64,000 nt of DNA from Roseobacter sp. (GCA_015665415.1 JADFAE010000005.1:248001-312000), one strand, 5' to 3'; shown: positions 7,528-16,097, counted from the stretch's first letter. Notes: generated by a model from the sequence alone, not told the origin. Program-made: numbers and translations.

Positions 7528-9582
7528 TCAGCGTTTGTCTTGAAAGGACTTCTTGATTGCGGCCTGCAGATCACCTCGGCGCACCGGCTTCATCAGCCGG
7601 ATGTCTTCACGGCGCAACCCATTGCCATGGACGGTGGCTTCGCTGGCATATCCCGACATGAAAATCACCGGAAGTTCGGGCACCATGCGACGTAATTCCG
7701 ACGACAATGTGGTGCCCTGAAGCCCACCTGGCATGACAATATCGGTGATCAGCAGGTCAAAATGAGGGTCGGCCTCGAATATCGCCTTGGCGGCATCCCC
7801 AGACCGGGCAGCGGTGACCGCGTAGCCATCCCGTTCCAGGGTTTTGACGAGGACGGAGAGCACATCCTCATCATCTTCTGCCAAAAGAAGACGCAGGCCG
7901 GTGTTGCATGTGTCGCTGGGCCCCGCGGCGGCGGGGGAGGGGGGAGCGGCGGAGGTGTGGGCGTTGAAGAAGAGCTTGAAGGTGGTGCCGACGCCAGGCT
8001 CTGAGTAGACCTGCACGGTGCCACCAGATTGGCGCATGAACCCGTGCACCATCGATAGACCGAGGCCGGAGTTACTGCCGACATCTTTGGTGGAAAAGAA
8101 GGGTTCGAAAATTTCGCTCAGATGGTCCGGCGGGATGCCGGCACCGGTGTCACTGATGGCGAGCATGGCATAGCGACCGGGCTTGAGCTCTTCCTGGCGG
8201 GTATCCATGTAGCTGCTTTCGATGCGGATATTTGCAGTCTCGATTGTCAGTCTGCCGCCGTCGGGCATGGCGTCGCAGGCATTGAGGATCAGGTTCAAAA
8301 GTGCACTTTCGGTGGAACCTGGGTCGACCTCAACGGGCCAGAGCTCCGCCAGCAGGGAGGTTTCCACCGAAATGGTTGCCGGCAGGGTCCGACTGACCAG
8401 TTTGCGGGTGTCCAGGACCACCTTGTTGATATCGACAAGGCTGGGCTTCAGGCTGGCCTTGCGGGCAAAGGCCAGCAAATTGCGGGTCAGATCCGCGCCA
8501 CGCAGAGTTGCAGCAATGCTGGTGTCGATCAGTTTTAGCTGCTGTTTGTCGTCGATTTCATCGCGCAATAGTTCCAGATTGCCCAGTGTAACCGCCAGTA
8601 GATTGTTAAAGTCATGGGCTATGCCACCGGTCAGCTTGCCCACGGCCTCCAGCTTTTGCGAGCGGGCCAGTTGCTGTTGAACCCTTTCGTGTTCTTTGAT
8701 TTCGGCCTTGCGGGCGGAGATATCCATAACTGAGGCCCGGATGAGTTTGCGGTCATGTGGTGGCAGGCGCACCAGCGAGACCTCGCAGTCCAGCCGTTTG
8801 CCGCTCTTGTGTTGGTGTTGCCATTCGAACACCGGGAATCCCCCCGCAAGCGCTTGCGCCAGATAGGTTGAGATCGCAGCGCTTGAGCGGGTGCCATTCG
8901 CCTGCATTGCCGGGGTGAGCTCCCTTGGTCCGATCGCACCTACCAGCTCATCCCGGCGATAACCAAAGATCTCTTCGGCGCGGGGGTTGACGTTGGTGAA
9001 GATCCCGAGATTGGTGTCTTCGCCTTGCTTGCGTAGATTTTCCGTCAAGGTGATACAGGCGATGCCGCTGAGCAGCAGGGCCGAGGTCATCACCATCCAA
9101 TTTTTCCAGTTACTTGAAAAGGATAGGAAACCAGGGATGTTTGCTTCTAGAGTCTTTGTGGCATAGAGGGCGCCAAAGGTGAGGCTGATCAAAATTGCCA
9201 GAGCGAGGGTCAAATAGGCGCCCCGCGGCCCGATGAGGGCTGCAGACAGGATCGGGGTGGTCAGCAATACCATCCAGGCTGCTGAGGGAAGACCAAGATA
9301 GGTCAGACCGGTGATGGCCAGCAGGAACAGGCCCAGCAGCAGTAGCGCGGTCCGTTTGATCGGATGCTTGGCCAGGGGCCACAGCAATGGCGGTGCCACA
9401 AAGAAAATCAGGAAAATTGGAATGCCAACGTAGTAGAGCGGCCCAAACAGGGGGGCTCTGGTTGCGGCGGCACAGATGCCCAATCCAACGGCGATGGTGA
9501 AATAGAGGAACAGCCAGTTCGAAGAGGCCCGCAGCTTTGTTGCATGGGTTTCTTTGACATGAAGGATCTGGTCCTCCTGCAT
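7528..9582 (-). CDS. Membrane-bound hybrid histidine kinase with PAS domain
   Basis: This is a 684-residue kinase. About five or six hydrophobic helices fill residues 20-185. A PAS domain follows (NPRAEEIFGYRRDELVG), then HisKA with phospho-His near 323 in GGIAHDFNNLL, an HATPase domain with NLILNACDAM and GLGLSMV, and a C-terminal receiver with ITDIVMPGG. I chose ATG 9582 because GAGGGGG precedes it; the longer frame from 9684 has no such site. The membrane part looks like a transporter-type or MASE-like sensor rather than a periplasmic loop sensor. The signal is unknown. It lies tail to tail with the response regulator at 7094-7516. Confidence 0.9.
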   Translation of the reverse strand: MQEDQILHVKETHATKLRASSNWLFLYFTIAVGLGICAAATRAPLFGPLYYVGIPIFLIFFVAPPLLWPLAKHPIKRTALLLLGLFLLAITGLTYLGLPSAAWMVLLTTPILSAALIGPRGAYLTLALAILISLTFGALYATKTLEANIPGFLSFSSNWKNWMVMTSALLLSGIACITLTENLRKQGEDTNLGIFTNVNPRAEEIFGYRRDELVGAIGPRELTPAMQANGTRSSAAISTYLAQALAGGFPVFEWQHQHKSGKRLDCEVSLVRLPPHDRKLIRASVMDISARKAEIKEHERVQQQLARSQKLEAVGKLTGGIAHDFNNLLAVTLGNLELLRDEIDDKQQLKLIDTSIAATLRGADLTRNLLAFARKASLKPSLVDINKVVLDTRKLVSRTLPATISVETSLLAELWPVEVDPGSTESALLNLILNACDAMPDGGRLTIETANIRIESSYMDTRQEELKPGRYAMLAISDTGAGIPPDHLSEIFEPFFSTKDVGSNSGLGLSMVHGFMRQSGGTVQVYSEPGVGTTFKLFFNAHTSAAPPSPAAAGPSDTCNTGLRLLLAEDDEDVLSVLVKTLERDGYAVTAARSGDAAKAIFEADPHFDLLITDIVMPGGLQGTTLSSELRRMVPELPVIFMSGYASEATVHGNGLRREDIRLMKPVRRGDLQAAIKKSFQDKR

Positions 9583-9751
9583 TGCTGTCCCCCTCAAATA
9601 ACTGCAGTTTGAAAGCGTTGTGACCAACTTGGAGGAAGTCGGATGGCTTACTTTCAACTGTAGGCTGAATGAGGGAGTAATCAAGGGTCGTTAAGCTGCG
9701 GTGGCCTGCAGGATCCCGCTATTGTCCGGGAAAGGAGCAATCGTGATGTGC

Positions 9752-10183
9752 TCAGAACCCATGCATGCGTTTGGCCCATTGATAGGCGACCACAAGCCCC
9801 TTCATCCGTGGCAACAGGGCCAGCGAGGCGGTGACGGTCACGACGGACATGATCAACGCCAGCGTCAGCGGATCGGGACGATAGCTGATGTAGATGATGT
9901 GCAAGGCAAAGCCGAGGATATGGCCAACAATGAGAATGGTCAGATAGGCGGGCCCGTCATCGGCGCGGTTGTGGTGCAACTCCTGGCCACAAGTCTCGCA
10001 GCCATCCCGTACCTTCAGATAGCTGCGCAACAGTTTGCCTTCGCCGCAGTTCGGGCAGCGCAACCGCAGACCGCGCAAAACGGCGGCTTTCCAATCGCGA
10101 GGCGCGTCGGCGGCCAGGCTAGCGGGCGGCGTAGGAATGCTGTCCAGTTGGGCGGCTTCGGGGCGAATCTCGGTCTTGGTCAT
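9752..10183 (-). CDS. DUF983 family membrane protein
   Basis: This 143-residue protein has a zinc ribbon (C43, C46, C62, C65; CPNCGEG and CETCG) followed by two hydrophobic helices, the layout of the DUF983 family. The ATG at 10183 has AGGAG nine bases upstream; the extension to 10237 lacks support. It is divergent from a MocR-type regulator, with a palindrome in the shared intergenic region. Biochemical function of the family is not established. The 170 bases between it and the kinase gene contain nothing I recognise. Confidence 0.85.
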   Translation of the reverse strand: MTKTEIRPEAAQLDSIPTPPASLAADAPRDWKAAVLRGLRLRCPNCGEGKLLRSYLKVRDGCETCGQELHHNRADDGPAYLTILIVGHILGFALHIIYISYRPDPLTLALIMSVVTVTASLALLPRMKGLVVAYQWAKRMHGF

Positions 10184-10226
10184 GATAGCGACTCCTGCTG
10201 ACCCTGTCGCTTTAGGGTGTTTCATG

Positions 10227-10242
10227 ATTGATTGCAATCAAT
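10227..10242. promoter_or_regulatory. Perfect 16-bp palindrome, candidate operator
   Basis: ATTGATTGCAATCAAT lies in the 173-base divergent region between the DUF983 gene and the MocR regulator. A second TTGCAAT copy follows about 25 bases downstream. Position and symmetry suggest a regulator-binding site, possibly autoregulatory for MocR. Confidence 0.4.
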
Positions 10243-10356
10243 GATGCGGTCAATCTTGTTGCAATTGTGGGAAATTGCCGATATTGCCGGGTGACCTGCC
10301 GGGGCGATACCGCTGTAAAGATGGCCGCGCCCCGGAGTGATTTGCGGAGATTATTG

Positions 10357-11745
10357 GTGAAACAATGGAGCCCGACCCTGCCGACTTCGGACAAGCCTCG
10401 CTATGTTGAAATAGCGGATAGCATCCGGGCTGATATTGCATCGGGTCTGTTGAAACCCGGGGATCGCTTGCCGTCTCAACGTGGGGTCGCTGTCGAGCTT
10501 GGGGTGGATTTCTCTACAGTTTCAAGGGGATACTCCGAGGCCGTGCGCCGCGGTGATATCGAGAGCTTTGTCGGGCGCGGAACCTTTGTGCGGCTGGCAG
10601 ATACTGCATCAGCACCTGCAGATGCGGTGGATCAGCCGGATCCCCGTCGGGTCCTGGAAGAAGATCCGATGATGAATATGCCTCCCGAACCTGCTGATCC
10701 GGCACTGGTTGCCCGGATGGCGCGGGGATTGAACCATGTGGCGGCCAATCTGGTGCCGCTTTTGCGCTATCAATCCGTGCTGGGATCCGCTGCGGACCGC
10801 GATATTGCCCGCTGTTGGATGCAGGCAAACGGGTTGCAGTTCGAGGCGGAGCGCTTTGCCATCACCCCCGGTGCCCATGCCAGTATTTACGCCATCCTGA
10901 CCTTGCTGAGCGAGCCGGGGCAGATCGTGCTGTGCGAGACCCAGACCTATCCCGGGTTACGCTCGATCGCCGCCAGATTGGGGCTGCGGCTGATTGGGGT
11001 GCCCAGCGACGGGGAGGGGATGCGCCCCGAGGCCCTGGAGCGCGCCGTCACAGAGCATTGGCCGGCTGCGCTCTATCTCAATCCGACGCTGCAGAACCCG
11101 ACCACCACCACCATGTCAGAGGACCGGCGTCACGCCATTGCTTCGGTTCTGGAACGCCATGCATTGCCACTGGTCGAAGACGACGCCTACCGGTTTGTGA
11201 CCAGTGATGCGCCCGCGCCGATTTCGCGCCTTGTCCCGGAACTGGCCTGGCATGTCGCCGGGATCTCCAAATGTTTTGGGGCGGGTTTGCGGCTGGCCTA
11301 TACCACAATTCCCCAAGGGGCCGAAATGGGACGATTTTCTCAGGCCCTGCGCAGCATGCATGTGATGCCCTCTCCGCTGAGCCTGGCGCTACTGGGCCAG
11401 TGGATCGAGGATGGGACAGCCCGGGAGATCCAGGGCTTTGTGCGCCGTGCTGCGGCCGAACGCCAGGCTCTGGCGGCTGAAATTCTAGAGGGCTGTTTTG
11501 TCACCAGCGCGCCCGAGGCCTTTAATCTATGGGTGGAATTGCCACGTGGCACCAGCCGGGCCGAATTGATGGGGCGCATGGCCAACCGGCAAATCGGGAT
11601 CATGCCAAGTGATGCGTTCTCGATTTCGATACAACCCGTGGAAGCCGTGCGCGTCTGTCTTGGCGGCTCTATCACGCTGGAACAGCTGCGCGAGGACCTG
11701 ATCGTGCTGCGCGATGCCATTCTGCGCAAGGATTGGATCGGATGA
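10357..11745 (+). CDS. MocR/PdxR-type GntR regulator with aminotransferase fold
   Basis: This protein of about 462 residues has an N-terminal GntR winged helix (PRYVEIADSIRADIASG, then GDRLPSQRGVAVELGVD) and a class I aminotransferase-like domain with a candidate PLP lysine in HVAGISKCFGAG. Family members sense an amine or PLP-related ligand and usually control a neighbouring gene. I prefer GTG 10357, which has GGAG seven bases upstream; ATG 10321 is an alternative. A DMT-type exporter gene starts 58 bases downstream on the same strand and is the obvious candidate target. Confidence 0.85.
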   Translation: MKQWSPTLPTSDKPRYVEIADSIRADIASGLLKPGDRLPSQRGVAVELGVDFSTVSRGYSEAVRRGDIESFVGRGTFVRLADTASAPADAVDQPDPRRVLEEDPMMNMPPEPADPALVARMARGLNHVAANLVPLLRYQSVLGSAADRDIARCWMQANGLQFEAERFAITPGAHASIYAILTLLSEPGQIVLCETQTYPGLRSIAARLGLRLIGVPSDGEGMRPEALERAVTEHWPAALYLNPTLQNPTTTTMSEDRRHAIASVLERHALPLVEDDAYRFVTSDAPAPISRLVPELAWHVAGISKCFGAGLRLAYTTIPQGAEMGRFSQALRSMHVMPSPLSLALLGQWIEDGTAREIQGFVRRAAAERQALAAEILEGCFVTSAPEAFNLWVELPRGTSRAELMGRMANRQIGIMPSDAFSISIQPVEAVRVCLGGSITLEQLREDLIVLRDAILRKDWIG

Positions 11746-11803
11746 AAGTGCAGATGACAGGTTTAGGGCTGGATGATGACAGGATGAAGACTGGGCGAAA
11801 TTC

Positions 11804-12718
11804 ATGAGCGCGGGTGTTCCTGTTCGAACCGTTGCAACCGTGGTGCTGGCAATGACGCTCATCGTGACCGGAGATGCGGCGGGCAAGGCGCTGACGGCTG
11901 CCGGGTTCAGCCCTTTCTTTGTGGCCTGGGCCCGCTTTGCTGTGGCAGCAGTGGGGTTTTTGCCCTTTTGTGGCCTGACCCGGAGCGAGCTGGGGGCGCT
12001 GCTGGATTGGCGGGTGATCCTGCGGGCACTGTTGATCGCGGCTGGGATCGCCTGCATTCTCACCGCCCTCAAGACTGAGCCCATCGCCGATGTCTTTGGC
12101 GGATTTTTTGTGGGACCGATCATTGCCTTTGCGCTGTCGGCGCTGCTGCTGAAAGAACCAGCAAGCCTGAGCCGGGTGCTGTTGCTGCTGCTCAGCTTTG
12201 GTGGCGTGTTGTTGGTGGTCAAGCCGGGGTTCGGGATGCAGTCCGGCATGGGGTTTGCGGTGCTGGCGGGGTGTTTTCACGGCTCTTTTCTGGTGGCGAC
12301 CCGCTGGCTGGCGGGGCGCTATCGACCACGGTTCTTGCTGTTCTCACAGCTGGCCATCGGCGCGGTGGTGCTGTTTCCCTTTTGCCTGGGGGATCTGCCG
12401 CAAAGCTATGACATGACCCGGTCCAGCCTGTTTTTCACCGGATTGGTTTTGCTCAGCGCGCTGGGGTCGGCGGCGGGCAACTATTTGTTGGTCCGGGTCA
12501 ATCGCCACACACCCGCCAATATCGTGGCCCCGCTGGTCTATAGCCAGCTGTTGGCGGCCACGGTGATTGGATTTGTCGCCTTTGGTGATCTGCCGGACGG
12601 GCTGGCACTGTTGGGGTTGGTGGTGATTATTCTGGCCGGTCTGTCCTCGCTCTGGCTGGCCGGGCGGGCGGATCCCCGGCCCAGACCGCCTCAGGCTGAG
12701 GTTTTACGCAGCAGGTAG
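11804..12718 (+). CDS. EamA/DMT family transporter
   Basis: This 304-residue membrane protein has about ten hydrophobic helices in two EamA repeats. It follows the MocR regulator and is probably in its transcript. Such exporters commonly remove amino acids or related metabolites; pairing with an aminotransferase-like regulator fits a PLP- or amino-acid-linked substrate, which is inference. Its last 28 bases overlap the convergent cobF gene, so it marks the left border of the cobalamin island. Confidence 0.85.
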   Translation: MSAGVPVRTVATVVLAMTLIVTGDAAGKALTAAGFSPFFVAWARFAVAAVGFLPFCGLTRSELGALLDWRVILRALLIAAGIACILTALKTEPIADVFGGFFVGPIIAFALSALLLKEPASLSRVLLLLLSFGGVLLVVKPGFGMQSGMGFAVLAGCFHGSFLVATRWLAGRYRPRFLLFSQLAIGAVVLFPFCLGDLPQSYDMTRSSLFFTGLVLLSALGSAAGNYLLVRVNRHTPANIVAPLVYSQLLAATVIGFVAFGDLPDGLALLGLVVIILAGLSSLWLAGRADPRPRPPQAEVLRSR

Positions 12719-13464
12719 ATATCCATGATCCAACCGTGTTCGGCGCGGGCATGGGCGCGGGTTTCGATGATGTCCCGGGAGACCGCGCTGAGGCGACCAG
12801 AGCGGCTGATCTGGTTCTCCATGCCAGCATAGGCGCTCCACCAGATCTCAACCCCTGTGGGGTCAATGGCCTGAAACGAGCATTCCCCATCCAGCATGAT
12901 CACCAAAGTGTCGGCACTGTCGGGCCAGCCGGTCTCGCGCAGCTGGCGTCCGGTGGTCACGGTAAAGGGCGCGCCTATTTCGTTGACCGGAATGGCATGG
13001 GCTGCTGTCAGGGCCTGAATCGATGTGACGCCGGGGATGACCTTGAGGGTGATGTTGTGATTGGCCTTCAGCCGTTCGGCGATGCGCATGGTGCTGTCAT
13101 ACAGGGATGGATCCCCCCAGACTAAAAACCCGACCCGGGCTGCCTTGGTGGGCAGATGGGCGCGAATGGTGTCGATCCAGACGCGGGCAATGGCATCGTG
13201 CCAGTGATCAACACGGGCTTTGTAATCGGCGATAGCAGGGTCGCGCACGGGCAGGTCGAACTCGACGATTTGGGGGCCCGGTGCCGTGATCGCCTGGGTG
13301 CAGATCTCCTGGCGCAGCCCCGCGAGGTCATCCTTGCCGCTGCCCTTGTTGGGGATCAGGATCAGGTCCACCTCATTGAGAGCGCGCACCGCCTGCAGGG
13401 TCAGGTGCTCTGGGTTGCCAGTGCCAATGCCAATCAAAGAAAGTTCGATGCTATCGTCGCGCAT
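12691..13464 (-). CDS. cobF: Precorrin-6A synthase (deacetylating)
   Basis: This 257-residue SAM-dependent methyltransferase of the tetrapyrrole family begins LSLIGIGTGNPEHLTLQAV and has GFLVWGDPSLYDST and VIPGVTSIQALTAAH, the sequence type of CobF. CobF methylates C-1 of precorrin-5 with loss of the acetate side chain in the aerobic pathway. AGGAG lies nine bases before the ATG. A strong terminator sits only 18 bases upstream, so it needs its own promoter or read-through from the CbiM-like gene. The 3' end overlaps the DMT transporter gene by 28 bases. Confidence 0.9.
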   Translation of the reverse strand: MRDDSIELSLIGIGTGNPEHLTLQAVRALNEVDLILIPNKGSGKDDLAGLRQEICTQAITAPGPQIVEFDLPVRDPAIADYKARVDHWHDAIARVWIDTIRAHLPTKAARVGFLVWGDPSLYDSTMRIAERLKANHNITLKVIPGVTSIQALTAAHAIPVNEIGAPFTVTTGRQLRETGWPDSADTLVIMLDGECSFQAIDPTGVEIWWSAYAGMENQISRSGRLSAVSRDIIETRAHARAEHGWIMDIYLLRKTSA

Positions 13465-13481
13465 GTCACGGAGCTCCTGCC

Positions 13482-13512
13482 AAAAAAAAACACGGCCCGC
13501 TATGGGGCCGTG
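13482..13512 (-). terminator. Rho-independent terminator after the CbiM-like gene
   Basis: On the minus strand an 8-base-pair GC stem (CACGGCCC/GGGCCGTG, loop of six) is followed by nine U residues. It lies between the CbiM-like stop and the cobF start. Confidence 0.85.
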
Positions 13513-13552
13513 CTGTGGTTAAATCAAGCTTTGATCGGGGCGTCTGGCCTGA

Positions 13553-14230
13553 TCAGGCCGCTTTGTAGAGCCGGGGCGTCACCAGACCGGAGCCTTGCAG
13601 CCCACGCAGGGCCTTAGCACCTGCCAGCACGGCCAGATCGGCAAGCGGCTCGATCAGGATGACCAGCATGTAAGCGCCGCCAAATGTCAGCACAGAGGTC
13701 ATGGTCTCGGCGCCAAAGCCCTGGCCATAAAAGGCCCAGAAGGCGACCCAGGCGACGACGCCGCCCTGATAGGCGGTCGAAAGCGCCAGGGCCTGGCTAT
13801 ACTTGAGATCCACATAGGCCGTCCCGGGGGCGATGATGCGGCTGGCCAGCGCATGCAGCGCAAAGAGCGGCACCAACAGGGTGGTCAGGTTGACGAAATA
13901 CATCGGCAGATCCGACGGCGCAAAGAACGCGCCCTGGATCAGCAGACCGGCGGCCAGACCAAAGGCAGCAGGGGCCGCGCCGAGGATCAGGAACAGAGTG
14001 GAGCCGAGGATGAAGTGCACTTCGGAGATGCCAACCGGGAAATGTGGCAGCACTTCAAAGAACAGGAACACGCCCAGGGCAGCGATGGCGGAGCGCCCAC
14101 CGTAGGATATCAGGCCGCTGCTGCGCAGGTCGCTGAAGGTTTCCTTGGCGGCATAGGTCGCAGCTGCGGCGGCGGTGCCATAGGCAAGCGTCATTTTGGC
14201 GGCGTCAACAACGCCGGGTTCGATATGCAT
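13553..14230 (-). CDS. cbiM: CbiM-like energy-coupling-factor permease (cobalt uptake)
   Basis: This 225-residue integral membrane protein begins with MHIEPG, as CbiM proteins do (the N-terminal Met-x-His binds metal in family members). It carries the hydrophobic blocks VLPHFPVGISEVHFILGS and LLVPLFALHALAS. No CbiN, CbiQ or CbiO lies nearby, so the permease stands alone here. A cobalamin riboswitch lies directly upstream and a strong terminator follows, making it a one-gene unit. GGGAGA eight bases before the ATG supports the start. Cobalt specificity is inferred from the riboswitch and cob context; nickel is less likely. Confidence 0.8.
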   Translation of the reverse strand: MHIEPGVVDAAKMTLAYGTAAAAATYAAKETFSDLRSSGLISYGGRSAIAALGVFLFFEVLPHFPVGISEVHFILGSTLFLILGAAPAAFGLAAGLLIQGAFFAPSDLPMYFVNLTTLLVPLFALHALASRIIAPGTAYVDLKYSQALALSTAYQGGVVAWVAFWAFYGQGFGAETMTSVLTFGGAYMLVILIEPLADLAVLAGAKALRGLQGSGLVTPRLYKAA

Positions 14231-14302
14231 AAGATCTGTCTCCCTGTCGCCTCCCCGGCGACATTCAAAGGGTTTCGCAAGTCAGCTGACCGGGGTCAGC
14301 TC

Positions 14303-14482
14303 ACAACGGCAGGTCTCCTGACTCGCGGGTCTGGGCCGCTCCGGGGCCTTCCCGATCTGCTTGGCAGATCAGTGGCTGTTCCCAGTGGCTCGCCGCTCAC
14401 AGTTGCGGGGGCAGTTTCGGATTTGGCGCCTTTTGGCTACACCTCACCGTATTCCCTTTTCATCCAGAGGCCTTGGACCTCA
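14303..14482 (-). ncRNA. Cobalamin riboswitch upstream of the CbiM-like gene
   Basis: On the minus strand the conserved parts occur in order: a GGGAATACGGTG-type 5' box, CTGCCCCCGCAACTGT, and the 3' box AGGAGACCTGCCG. It ends about 70 bases before the CbiM-like start. Immediately downstream, AGCTGACC/GGTCAGCT (14284-14301) can form an 8-base-pair hairpin that may be the expression platform. Boundaries are approximate. Confidence 0.9.
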
Positions 14483-14595
14483 GTGGAACCGTTGATGGGC
14501 TAGGGGTCCCATATTCAGGCTGCGCCTGTCAATCATTCCGCACCAACAGAACGGGTGCAAATGCGGTCTTGCGCGACTGGGTCGCAGGCGGCAAC

Positions 14596-14621
14596 GAAAA
14601 ACGCCCGCGCAAGGCGGGCGT
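14596..14621 (-). terminator. Rho-independent terminator of the cbtBA-His-rich operon
   Basis: On the minus strand CGCCCGC/GCGGGCG with a three-base loop is followed by five U residues. It lies 35 bases after the stop of the His-rich protein gene. Confidence 0.8.
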
Positions 14622-14655
14622 TGGGCAAAGGCAGGACAGGAGGCCGACCTTTGAT

Positions 14656-15156
14656 TCAGGGGTTGTCGATGGTGATTCTGGCCTCAACCGGGGTGCCATC
14701 CACCATCAGCATGCTGTGACTATTGGCGTTGAGCGAGACCTTCACCTCGACCTTGCCGGTGGGCAGATCAGAGAGGTGCAGCCAATTGCCATAGAGCCGC
14801 GCCAGCTTGGTGCCATTGATATAGACATGGGCATGGCCTTCACCGGGGCGGTCCTCGGTCGAGGCGTTCTCGGGCGCAAAGCGGAAGTTTTGCGGTGTCA
14901 CCCGAAGGTTCCAGCCTGCCATCGGATCCTTGGTCACCGCGACGTCGAGCCCCGGCGCGTCCGGTCCGGCGGAGACATTGACTATGGCAGAATGGTCGTG
15001 TGCAGCCACTTCGGCGTGATGTTCTGCGCCGCCATGTTGGGCCGGGTCGGCGTGGTCGTGGCCATCAAAGGTGATGCCATTGCCGGCAGCGGTGACAAAG
15101 CCAATGCCGCCGCCAAAGACGAGACCAATGGCAAATAGTGCAAGAGAGCGGGACAT
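14656..15156 (-). CDS. His-rich exported protein of the CbtAB operon
   Basis: This 166-residue protein has an N-terminal hydrophobic signal segment (ALFAIGLVFGGGIGFV). A His-rich stretch at about residues 30-54 (repeated HDH, HH and EHH groups) follows, then a beta-rich domain with VYINGTKLARLYGNWLHL and a C-terminal MLMVDGTPVEA. It has no family name that I recognise. AAAGGA precedes ATG 15156. It is the last gene of the riboswitch-controlled cbtB-cbtA transcript. A periplasmic cobalt-binding or delivery role is inferred from the histidines and context. Confidence 0.7.
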   Translation of the reverse strand: MSRSLALFAIGLVFGGGIGFVTAAGNGITFDGHDHADPAQHGGAEHHAEVAAHDHSAIVNVSAGPDAPGLDVAVTKDPMAGWNLRVTPQNFRFAPENASTEDRPGEGHAHVYINGTKLARLYGNWLHLSDLPTGKVEVKVSLNANSHSMLMVDGTPVEARITIDNP

Positions 15157-15222
15157 GAGTATTCCTTTAGAACAGTAAGCCCCCGCCGAGGGTCTGAACA
15201 AGGCGAGGGCTGGTCTTTGACT

Positions 15223-15909
15223 TTAGGCTTCGGCCTGTTTTGCTTCGGCCTGCCAGAAGTGGCCGGCAAAGCAACCCAGCAGGGCCCAGGCGGCCAGGCC
15301 GATGCCAAAGGCACGGGCGGCAAACAGGGCACCGATTTCGGTGGGAACCGGGCCGGTAAAGGTCTCGGGCTCAGGCGCGCCAATCAGATGCGGCAGCATC
15401 AGCAGCATGGCTGCGATGGCATAGCTGACCAGATTGCCACCAAAGGCGAGCAACCACATGGCAATGCCCGCGGCTGCGACGGTTGCGGTCCACCAGATCT
15501 GACGGTCGACAACATCGGCGGCTGCTACACCGGGCACTTCGGGGGCTAGGGTGAACCCCGGAGCCAGGTGAAAGGTGACAAAGCCCGCCAGCCCCCACAG
15601 GATGCCGGTGCGTGCGGTGACCGCATGGCCCATGCCTTCGGCAATGGACATCAAGGCCACCATGACCAGGGCGTAGCCCGTGTAGGTCAACATGGTGAAG
15701 ACGATGCTAAGCCCGTCACGCACGGCGTCAAAGCCGGGCAAGTCGGGATGGGCGGTTACGGCTTCGCCGCCAAAATGCACCAGTTCACCGCTCTCATAGA
15801 GTTCGGCGTGCAAAAGAACCGGTTGCACAAAAAGAAGCTGCAGCAAGGCGATTAACAACCCTGCTGCAGCACCAGCGAACAACGCGCTGGTCAAAACTCG
15901 GCTAAACAT
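15223..15909 (-). CDS. cbtA: Cobalt transporter subunit CbtA
   Basis: This 228-residue membrane protein has five or six hydrophobic helices starting at MFSRVLTSALFAGAAAGLL, with FHLAPGFTLAPEVPG in the middle, which is characteristic of CbtA. It is a predicted cobalt transporter found under B12 riboswitch control. The start at 15909 lies four bases after the cbtB stop; the long upstream extension of the frame runs through cbtB and is not real. The His-rich protein gene follows after about 65 bases. Confidence 0.9.
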   Translation of the reverse strand: MFSRVLTSALFAGAAAGLLIALLQLLFVQPVLLHAELYESGELVHFGGEAVTAHPDLPGFDAVRDGLSIVFTMLTYTGYALVMVALMSIAEGMGHAVTARTGILWGLAGFVTFHLAPGFTLAPEVPGVAAADVVDRQIWWTATVAAAGIAMWLLAFGGNLVSYAIAAMLLMLPHLIGAPEPETFTGPVPTEIGALFAARAFGIGLAAWALLGCFAGHFWQAEAKQAEA

Positions 15910-15913
15910 CTGC

Positions 15914-16084
15914 TTAGTGGCAGGGGAAGCCGGTTGCGTGACGCACGTCATGTGCGGCGTCATGCAGCGCAGAGGCTTGTACGTGACCGGTGAGGGTGAT
16001 GACACCCAGGCCCAGGATCACAGCAAACAGCGCAGGCATGAAACGTGTGCCAGCGGCGGATTTGGTCAGTGTCTTCGTCGTCAT
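15914..16084 (-). CDS. cbtB: Cobalt transporter subunit CbtB
   Basis: This 56-residue single-helix protein has a hydrophobic segment (ALFAVILGLGVITLTG) followed by a His-containing tail ending HDVRHATGFPCH, typical of CbtB, where the C-terminal His motif is thought to bind cobalt. GGAG lies seven bases before ATG 16084. It is the first gene after a cobalamin riboswitch and precedes cbtA by four bases. Confidence 0.9.
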   Translation of the reverse strand: MTTKTLTKSAAGTRFMPALFAVILGLGVITLTGHVQASALHDAAHDVRHATGFPCH

Positions 16085-16097
16085 TTTATATCTCCAA

